From assembly GCA_947594425.1 (NCBI GenBank), contig CANQED010000013.1:16140-80139 (forward strand): a stretch of DNA of 64,000 nucleotides, read 5' to 3'. Both the position numbers and the translations under genes were made by a program. Position 1 is the stretch's first letter; every line of letters begins with the position of its first letter. Below are positions 57,369 to 64,000 of the stretch, in pieces. This DNA is from an uncultured Ruminiclostridium sp. (GTDB lineage: Bacteria; Bacillota; Clostridia; Oscillospirales; Ruminococcaceae). The notes under the pieces were generated by a model, which ran no database searches, was not told the origin of the DNA, and saw nothing but the letters and a program-made list of their open reading frames with translations.

Positions 57369-57779
57369 ATGGAGAACACAAAAATCTTTGAAATGGCTGA
57401 CAGGCTCAAGACTCTGCAGGAACAGAAGAAAGACCTCGAAGCGCAGACCAAGGCTCTGGGTGCGGAGATAGCCGAATTGGACGAGCAGCTCTCTGATGCC
57501 ATGTCAGAAGCCGAACTTGACCGCTTCTCCCGTAACGGCAGCACGTTCTATCTGAAGAGCAGATTGTTCGCGTCTCCGGCATCCGGCCGCAAGGACGAGA
57601 TGATGCAGGCTCTGAAAGAAAACGGATACGGCAGCCTGGTCGTGGAGACGGTCAACGCAAACACACTCGCATCCTTCATCAAGGAGCAGCGGGAAGCCAC
57701 GGGCGAGGACGTCCCGACATGGCTCGGCGATACCGTCAGTACTTACGAAAAAGTGTCGGTCGGCATCCGCAAGTCGTAG
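57369..57779 (+). CDS. Phage coiled-coil protein, Gp157-like possible
   Basis: MENTKIFEMADRLKTLQEQKKDLEAQTKALGAEIAELDEQL...; position between helicase and polymerase genes. Confidence 0.65.
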   Translation: MENTKIFEMADRLKTLQEQKKDLEAQTKALGAEIAELDEQLSDAMSEAELDRFSRNGSTFYLKSRLFASPASGRKDEMMQALKENGYGSLVVETVNANTLASFIKEQREATGEDVPTWLGDTVSTYEKVSVGIRKS

Positions 57780-57845
57780 GAACACCGATTCACTGCACCA
57801 ATGCAAAAACCACAACTTATTTCATTTCATAGGAGGACATTGATC

Positions 57846-58595
57846 ATGTCAGATAAGAAGAACACCGAAATCGCAGTGAACGAGGGTTTCGCTGCTCTTG
57901 CAAACAGAGACGTACTGAACGAGGCAATGGCGGACGATTGCCAGGGGCTTGAGTTTTCCTTTGACCGCGTGAAGCTGCCAGCAGGCGGCGGCACGGCTTT
58001 CGAGATTCCCTCCGCTGAGAGCGATGAGTCCGAGATGGCGAAGGACATCACCGGCGTTATCGTCTACAACCATCCGGCTTATGCCTACTACCACGACAAG
58101 TACACGGGCGGGAACAATCCTCCCGACTGCGGCAGCTTTGACGGCGTGACGGGCATCGGCACTCCCGGCGGGAACTGCCAGAACTGCCCGTATAACAAGT
58201 TCGGCAGCGGCGAGGGTCAGAGCAAACTGTGCAAAAACAAGCGTATGCTTTACATCCTGCGCGAGGGAGAACTGTTCCCCATCACGCTTTCCCTGCCGAC
58301 CGGGTCGCTCAAGTCCTTCACGAACTATGTGAAGAGCCAGCTTTCCCGCGGGCGCAAGCTGAACCAGGTGGTAACGAAGATCACGCTGAAGAAGGCCACC
58401 AACGCATCCGGCATCGCATTCTCCCAGGCGGTATTTTCGTTTGAGCGTATGCTGACCGCCGATGAGCGCAGCGCCGTGGCGGGCGTGTCGGAAACGGTCA
58501 AGGTATATGCCGCGAACCTGACTCCGGCATCTCTCATTGACGATGAGCCGCTGGTCGATCCTGAAACGGGAGAAATCATCGAACCTTTGAAGTAA
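57846..58595 (+). CDS. Phage replication-module protein with Cys cluster, uncharacterised (ssDNA-binding-like role possible)
   Basis: GNCQNCPYNKFGSGEGQSKLCKNKRMLYILREGELFPITLSLPTGSLKSFTNYVKSQLS; RBS AGGAGG upstream. Confidence 0.6.
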   Translation: MSDKKNTEIAVNEGFAALANRDVLNEAMADDCQGLEFSFDRVKLPAGGGTAFEIPSAESDESEMAKDITGVIVYNHPAYAYYHDKYTGGNNPPDCGSFDGVTGIGTPGGNCQNCPYNKFGSGEGQSKLCKNKRMLYILREGELFPITLSLPTGSLKSFTNYVKSQLSRGRKLNQVVTKITLKKATNASGIAFSQAVFSFERMLTADERSAVAGVSETVKVYAANLTPASLIDDEPLVDPETGEIIEPLK

Positions 58596-58607
58596 AGCAC
58601 ACGAAAG

Positions 58608-58634
58608 CCCGGAGGGGTACAACGCTCCTCCGGG
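58608..58634 (+). terminator. Hairpin between 57846 gene and DNA polymerase gene
   Basis: CCCGGAGG...CCTCCGGG followed by TATTT. Confidence 0.45.
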
Positions 58635-58658
58635 TATTTCCCATAGGAGTGATTACGC

Positions 58659-60584
58659 ATGATTACAGAATATAACTGTGTGACCACGGTGGACGGGATA
58701 AAGGATTACATCGGCGGCAGCGGTATTGTCGCTTTTGACTTTGAGACTGCTCCCGATGATCCGTACCGCGAGGAGGACAAGGCGGCTCTCGATCCCGCGA
58801 GGACGCATATTGTCGGATGCTCCTTCTCTGTCAAGGAAGGTACGGGCATATATGTTCCGATTGCCCACCGTGTCGGCACCAACATAGACAAGGACGCCTT
58901 TTTTGCATTTCTGACGGCGTTCCTCATGGATAAAAGCACCATAAAGATTGCCCACAACATCGCCTTTGAATCCTCAATGGCGTATGCAAGGGGCATCGTG
59001 ATACAGGCTCCCGTGTACGACACGATCTGTGCGTCACAGATGAGCCTTAAAAGCATATACGAATTCCGCAAGCTGAACGAGAGCGGGTTGAAAAGGCTGG
59101 CGGAGGAACTGTTCGGAGAACCGCTCCCTTCATTTTCAAACGTTACGGACGGAAAGCACTTTGATGAACTGGACGCGCAGGATGAGGAAACCGTCCGCTA
59201 CGGTTCCGCTGACTCCGATTTTGCCCTTCGGCTCTATCACAAGTTCAATGACTGGTTCGACCGCTACCTTCCGAAACACAGGTACATCGTGGAGGAGATT
59301 GAAAGTCCGACCGCCGTGTACCTCGGCATCATGAAAACAAACGGCATCCCGGTCAACCTTCCGCTCATGCAGGAACGAAAGGCAGAAGCGGAAAACGAGA
59401 TGGAGCGCATTCGCAGGGAGATAGAGTTCATCATCGGCGATGTGAACATCGGCGCGAACTGCTCTACGCAGGCGTTCAAGAATTATCTGTATAAAGACCT
59501 GGGGCTGCCCATTTTGAAGACCACGGAAACCAACCGCGAGGCGGCTGACGATATGACCATGACGCTCCTCAAGGAGTGGTGCGATGAGAACCGTCCGGAA
59601 CTGTCGGAGCTTTTTACGCTCGTGCAGGAGTACCGCAAGTGGGGCAAGATCAAGTCCACCTATATCGATGGGTACTTGAAATACTTAAATCCCGTGACGG
59701 GCTGCATCCATCCGGAACTGTTCGCCCTTTCAACGGATACGGGCAGGATGAACTGCCGTAATCCGAACGCACAGAATATGCCGAGAAAGACCAACGATCC
59801 CATCGGCGTCCGGAACTTCATCAAAGCGCCGGAGGGATGCCTTATCCTCTCGCTTGACTTTTCGCAGATAGAACTGCGCGTGGGCGCATTCTACTGCCGC
59901 GATGAGAGGATGCTCGACACCTACCGCAAAAACGGCGATATCCACGCCGCCACGACCAGCGTCATTTTCGGCGTGAGCTACGAGGAAGCCCAGGACAAGC
60001 ATTCGGAAAATTACAAGGAACACAGGACGATTGCCAAAAATGTGAACTTTGGCACTTTCTATGGGCTGTTCCCGCGAGGGCTACAGAAGACGCTGAAGTT
60101 CAAGGCGGGGGTTGAAAAATCCGTGAGTGAGTGTGAGGAGATACTTTTCAACCTCAAGCACGGATACAAGGGTCTGACCGCGTGGCAGGAAGAGACGAAG
60201 GCAGAAGCCGCAAGGCGTATGTATTCGGAAACCTGGCTCGGACGGCGCAGGTACCTTCCCGGCATCACCTCGGATAATTGGGGGCAGAAGTCGTTTGCGG
60301 AGCGGTGTTCGCTGAACACACCTATCCAGGGGACGGCGGCGGACATCCTGAAACTCGCTATTACGAGGATACTTGCCGGACTGCCGGAGCGGGAATGGCT
60401 CAAGCCCATCCTTCAGATACACGATGAACTGACTTTCATTATCCCGGAGGACAGGCTGTCGGAAGCGGTGGCTTTTATCCGTGCCTGCATGGAAGAAAAG
60501 CCCTTCCCGGAGTTTGACCTTCCGCTGATTGCGGAAGCGTCTGCGGGGCCGACCTTTGGAATGATGGAAGAACTGGAGGATTGA
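58659..60584 (+). CDS. Family A DNA polymerase (phage type, with 3'-5' exonuclease domain)
   Basis: FDFETAP exo I; SLDFSQIELRVGA (motif A), TIAKNVNFGTFYGL (B), LQIHDELTFIIP (C). Confidence 0.96.
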   Translation: MITEYNCVTTVDGIKDYIGGSGIVAFDFETAPDDPYREEDKAALDPARTHIVGCSFSVKEGTGIYVPIAHRVGTNIDKDAFFAFLTAFLMDKSTIKIAHNIAFESSMAYARGIVIQAPVYDTICASQMSLKSIYEFRKLNESGLKRLAEELFGEPLPSFSNVTDGKHFDELDAQDEETVRYGSADSDFALRLYHKFNDWFDRYLPKHRYIVEEIESPTAVYLGIMKTNGIPVNLPLMQERKAEAENEMERIRREIEFIIGDVNIGANCSTQAFKNYLYKDLGLPILKTTETNREAADDMTMTLLKEWCDENRPELSELFTLVQEYRKWGKIKSTYIDGYLKYLNPVTGCIHPELFALSTDTGRMNCRNPNAQNMPRKTNDPIGVRNFIKAPEGCLILSLDFSQIELRVGAFYCRDERMLDTYRKNGDIHAATTSVIFGVSYEEAQDKHSENYKEHRTIAKNVNFGTFYGLFPRGLQKTLKFKAGVEKSVSECEEILFNLKHGYKGLTAWQEETKAEAARRMYSETWLGRRRYLPGITSDNWGQKSFAERCSLNTPIQGTAADILKLAITRILAGLPEREWLKPILQIHDELTFIIPEDRLSEAVAFIRACMEEKPFPEFDLPLIAEASAGPTFGMMEELED

Positions 60585-61006
60585 CTATGTACAAAAACAG
60601 CGAAGGCTACGCCGATCCGACCGCAGGGTCGGCGATGAGCCAAGTAATGAAGGAATACCGGCAGAAGCAGAAAAAACGCTATGCCGACAAGAACCGCAGG
60701 AAGATATATGTGGCTTCCAGATACGCGGGCGATGTGGATACGAATGTCGCGGCGGCAATCACATACTGCCGCCGTGTGATAGACGAGGGCTATATGCCGG
60801 TGGCGAGCCATCTTCTGTATCCGCAGATACTTAACGATAACGATCCCAATGAACGGGATCTTGGCCTTCTGTTCGGACTTGCGCTCCTTCGGATGTGCGA
60901 TGAGGTGTGGGTGTTCGGCGCTATATCGCCGGGTGTCGCACAGGAGATCGAGGAGGCAAAACGGCTGAAGAAGCAGATCAGATATTTTGAGGAGGTGGGC
61001 GCATGA
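60581..61006 (+). CDS. DUF4406/nucleoside deoxyribosyltransferase-like phage protein
   Basis: KIYVASRYAGDVDTNVAAAITYCRRVIDEGYMPVASHLLYPQIL...GLALLRMCDEVWVFG. Confidence 0.8.
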   Translation: MTMYKNSEGYADPTAGSAMSQVMKEYRQKQKKRYADKNRRKIYVASRYAGDVDTNVAAAITYCRRVIDEGYMPVASHLLYPQILNDNDPNERDLGLLFGLALLRMCDEVWVFGAISPGVAQEIEEAKRLKKQIRYFEEVGA

Positions 61007-63492
61007 ACGTAACGGTGACCGATGTACTCGGTTCTCTCTTTAATCCGACCGATACCGTCTGCTTCCGCGTTTTTGATGATAAGAAGGGCGGCGTGTTCCA
61101 GGGTTCGAAGCTTTCCTGCGAATGCGGGAAGTACAAAAGCATAGAAGAAACGCTCAAGAACCACAATGCCATGAACCGCGGCATCTTCTTTGTGGTCAAC
61201 TACGGCGGGCAGGACGATGATTCCATTACGAGGATCAATGCGCAGTTCGTGGAAATGGACAACGACAGCTTTGACGAGCAGCAAAAAAAGATCGATGCGT
61301 TCCCGCTCCCTCCGTCCATGATTATGAAAACACAGAAATCCTACCATGTGTACTGGTTCATGGATTCGACCGCCAAGGTGGAGCGCTTCCGCATGATACA
61401 GACGCAGCTTGTAAAGCATTTTGACGGTGATCCGATGTGCGTGAATGAGTCGAGGGTCATGCGCCTTCCCGGTTTCATGCACTGCAAGAAGGACACTCCC
61501 GTGGAGGTGACCTGCGTCAGTTTCCATCCCGAACGCAAATACACGCAGGATCAGCTGTCGGACGTACTGCCGGAGGTCGACCTTGTACCCGTGGAGCGTA
61601 AGAGCGGCACGGAAAAAGGCATCGATCAGGTCATGCGTTCGTGTGTTTTCATGCAGCATTGCCGCGATGACGCGGCGTCCCTGTCGGAGCATGACTGGTA
61701 CGCTATGATTACAAATCTCGCTCCCTTTGAGGGCGGCACGAAGATGATACACGACCTGTCCGCTCCGTATCCCGGTTATAGCGAGGGCAACACACAGAAA
61801 AAAATCAATCACTTCCTGGAGAGCGGAACGAATCCCATCACCTGCAAGACTATCTGTGAAAAGGGCTTCAAGTGTCCGAAGTTCACTGCCGGAGAATGCC
61901 CGGTGAAGTCCCCTGCGGCGTGGTGCTATCAGCCGTTGTCTGCTGACGATCTTCTCGACATTCTGCACGGCATCCCCGTGACGGGCGAGGCAATCAAGGA
62001 CTTACAGGCGGCCAAGCAGTTTGTGTCGGATTATCTGTATAACCAGGATGTGGTAACGGCGGACGTCATCATCAATTCCGAAATCCGCGACCATTTCAAG
62101 CTGAAGGCATCGTTCCTTAAATCGCTGAATCAGGTGTTCAAGGATGCCAGCAAAGCGTACCAGGCAAGTAAGAACGCAAAGAGAGCCAAGGCTGGGACGG
62201 CGATACCCGACTGGTACGAGCCGACCGACAAGGGGCTGCGTTTCCTTCCGGGTGTGCTTGCGAAGGATATGTCGGACGGGCAGCAGGTATTCTATGCGGC
62301 GGAGCAGCACTTCAGCTACCGCGGAGGCGTATATGTCGAGATGTCCGAGATGGAAGCGCAGAGGCTCGTGCAGGAGAAGATGCTGATCCGCGAGACTAAG
62401 ATGTCGCAGATCGTTGACGCTGAGAAGCAGTGGCGTCTCCTGGTGCAGAGGGACATCCGCGAACTGAACGCAAATCCCTACATCATCAATGTCCGCAATG
62501 GCTTATACAACGTGCTGGAGGATACGCTGACAGAACACACGCCGGATTATTACTCTACGGTGCAGCTGAACGTGACCTACGACAAAAAAGCGGACTGTCC
62601 GCTGTTTAAGAAGTTCCTTGCGGAGTCGATGGGCGGCGATATGGAGCAGGTCGGACTGATACAGGAGATGCTCGGATATTTCCTTATACCGGTCAACTCG
62701 GCGCAGAAGTGCTTTGTTATCGTGGGCGTGGCGTCTGCCGGAAAGTCGGTGCTGCTGCGCGTGTTGAACGATGTGCTTCTCGGCAAGCAGAATGTGTCCA
62801 ATGTATCCTGGCAGGCTCTGAACGAGCGGTTCAAGACGGCGGAGCTTTTCGGCAAGCTGGCTAACATCTTCGCCGACCTGCCTACGAAGAACATTGACGA
62901 TAACGGCATATTCAAGGCTCTTGTAGGCGAGGACTATCTGACCGTGGAGAAAAAGAACAAGAATCCGTTCTCGTTCCAGTCGAGCGCAAGACTCCTGTTC
63001 TCCTGCAACAGTATCCCGAAGAACTACGGCGATAAGTCGGAGGGCTTTTACCGCAGGCTCATCATCATACGGTTCAATCATACCGTGCCGCAGGACAAGC
63101 GCGATCCTGAACTGCTGGAGAAGTTCCGCATGGAGGCAGACGGCATTTTCCTGTTTGCTTTGGAAGGGCTGCGCAGGCTGATGAACAATCACTATGTGTT
63201 CTCCGAAACGCAGGTCAATGCGGACGAGCTGCAGCAGTACCGCGAGGAGTCGGATTCCGTGCTGTCGTTTGTGAAGGACTACTGCGAACTGGACGCTGAA
63301 TATAGCGCCGGGTCCACGGAACTGTTCAACGCATATAAAGGTTACTGCGAGGAATGCGGCTTAAAACCGTACTCGCAGAAGAACTTCGTGCAGCAGATCA
63401 CGGCGGCGTTCCCCGATGTGACAAGGGACATCGACCGCATGGCGAAAAGGCGCATTTTGACGGGGATAAGGCTCGGAGAGGTGCTGGGATGA
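61003..63492 (+). CDS. Phage primase/SF3 helicase (D5/P4-like)
   Basis: N-terminal RepB-like primase (FVEMDNDS; HVYWFMDS; RVMRLPGFMHCK); SF3 helicase VGVASAGKSVLLRVL, FADLPTKNIDDNGIFKALVGEDYL, LLFSCNSIPKNYG. Confidence 0.93.
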   Translation: MNVTVTDVLGSLFNPTDTVCFRVFDDKKGGVFQGSKLSCECGKYKSIEETLKNHNAMNRGIFFVVNYGGQDDDSITRINAQFVEMDNDSFDEQQKKIDAFPLPPSMIMKTQKSYHVYWFMDSTAKVERFRMIQTQLVKHFDGDPMCVNESRVMRLPGFMHCKKDTPVEVTCVSFHPERKYTQDQLSDVLPEVDLVPVERKSGTEKGIDQVMRSCVFMQHCRDDAASLSEHDWYAMITNLAPFEGGTKMIHDLSAPYPGYSEGNTQKKINHFLESGTNPITCKTICEKGFKCPKFTAGECPVKSPAAWCYQPLSADDLLDILHGIPVTGEAIKDLQAAKQFVSDYLYNQDVVTADVIINSEIRDHFKLKASFLKSLNQVFKDASKAYQASKNAKRAKAGTAIPDWYEPTDKGLRFLPGVLAKDMSDGQQVFYAAEQHFSYRGGVYVEMSEMEAQRLVQEKMLIRETKMSQIVDAEKQWRLLVQRDIRELNANPYIINVRNGLYNVLEDTLTEHTPDYYSTVQLNVTYDKKADCPLFKKFLAESMGGDMEQVGLIQEMLGYFLIPVNSAQKCFVIVGVASAGKSVLLRVLNDVLLGKQNVSNVSWQALNERFKTAELFGKLANIFADLPTKNIDDNGIFKALVGEDYLTVEKKNKNPFSFQSSARLLFSCNSIPKNYGDKSEGFYRRLIIIRFNHTVPQDKRDPELLEKFRMEADGIFLFALEGLRRLMNNHYVFSETQVNADELQQYREESDSVLSFVKDYCELDAEYSAGSTELFNAYKGYCEECGLKPYSQKNFVQQITAAFPDVTRDIDRMAKRRILTGIRLGEVLG

Positions 63493-63522
63493 TGAATCCC
63501 GGCGGCCTTTCCACGAGCATCT

Positions 63523-63654
63523 TTGGAACACGAGAACACGTAGGAACACCAAAATCCTATCTCCCCATATATAATACACATATTTTTATATACCCTTAAT
63601 TTTCACCACAAAAAATATATGAAAATAGGATTTCTCGTGTTCCATGTGTTCCAA
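63523..63654. repeat. Inverted-repeat/iteron-like region with AT-rich centre
   Basis: TTGGAACACGAGAACACGTAGGAACACCAAAATCCTAT ... ATAGGATTTCTCGTGTTCCATGTGTTCCAA; GGAACAC-like units in both orientations. Confidence 0.65.
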
Positions 63655-63684
63655 GCGTTGAAAATACGGAGGTTTTAGGAACAG

Positions 63685-63969
63685 ATGAAAGAAGCGGACA
63701 TTGTAAAAGCGATCATGAAGTACCTTAAGACCGTGCCGGGGTGCTTCTGTTGGAAAGAACACGGCGGTATGTACGGGACGGCGGGCATTCCCGATATCAT
63801 TGCCTGCATTGGAGGACACTTCTTCGGATTTGAGGTAAAGACCGATAGCGGCAAGCCTACGAAGCTCCAGGAAGCGACAATCCGTAAAATCCTCGCGGCC
63901 GGCGGCACTGCCTTGGTGGTGCGCTCGGTGGATGAGGTGCGAACCGTGGTAAACGGCTCCCTGCACTGA
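63685..63969 (+). CDS. VRR-NUC domain nuclease (phage)
   Basis: GMYGTAGIPDIIACIGGHFFGFEVKTDSGKPTKLQEATIRKILAAGGTALVV: D...ExK VRR-NUC core. Confidence 0.93.
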   Translation: MKEADIVKAIMKYLKTVPGCFCWKEHGGMYGTAGIPDIIACIGGHFFGFEVKTDSGKPTKLQEATIRKILAAGGTALVVRSVDEVRTVVNGSLH

Positions 63970-64000
63970 TACAAAGATACATCGCTCCATTGCAACGATG

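Noticed and set aside
60790-61968. Minus-strand 392-aa ORF
   Set aside because: Antisense to the phage primase and DUF4406 genes, His/Arg/Leu-rich shadow translation.

Overview
The window splits into three blocks. (A) About 1-44.4 kb looks like a Clostridia (probably Oscillospiraceae/Ruminococcus-type) chromosome. Most genes are on the minus strand: pnp(partial)-rpsO-clpX-clpP-tig, metallophosphoesterase-thrC-YraN-rnhB-rbgA-lepB-rplS, a DUF2344/radical-SAM pair, an M50 protease, a 3537-aa cell-wall adhesin, a TgpA-like transglutaminase/DUF58/MoxR cluster, a polysaccharide deacetylase, a hybrid sensor kinase, prfB and an RlmD-type methyltransferase. These are followed by a secreted thrombospondin-type-3/lipase protein and five consecutive zinc-ribbon proteins. 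(B) About 44.7-54.4 kb is accessory DNA: a lone tyrosine recombinase, an internally deleted GIY-YIG/DUF4357 gene, an hsdM cut off just before its catalytic motif, and then a tight five-gene operon. The operon encodes an HTH protein, a C5 methyltransferase, a PD-(D/E)XK (possibly SacI-like) restriction enzyme, a long Hachiman HamA/DUF1837-like protein and a HamB-like SF2 helicase. (C) About 54.5-64 kb is a phage-type replication module: SNF2 helicase, family A DNA polymerase, primase/SF3 helicase and VRR-NUC. It also contains structured non-coding elements. The best candidates for something new are the operon with an atypical HamA (extended N-terminus, GASD where GESK-type ExK is expected), a multi-hairpin RNA candidate at 54752-54895, an iteron-like palindromic region after the primase, and the split vWA/LamG multi-isopeptide adhesin. 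All assignments come from reading the sequence; no database search was run.
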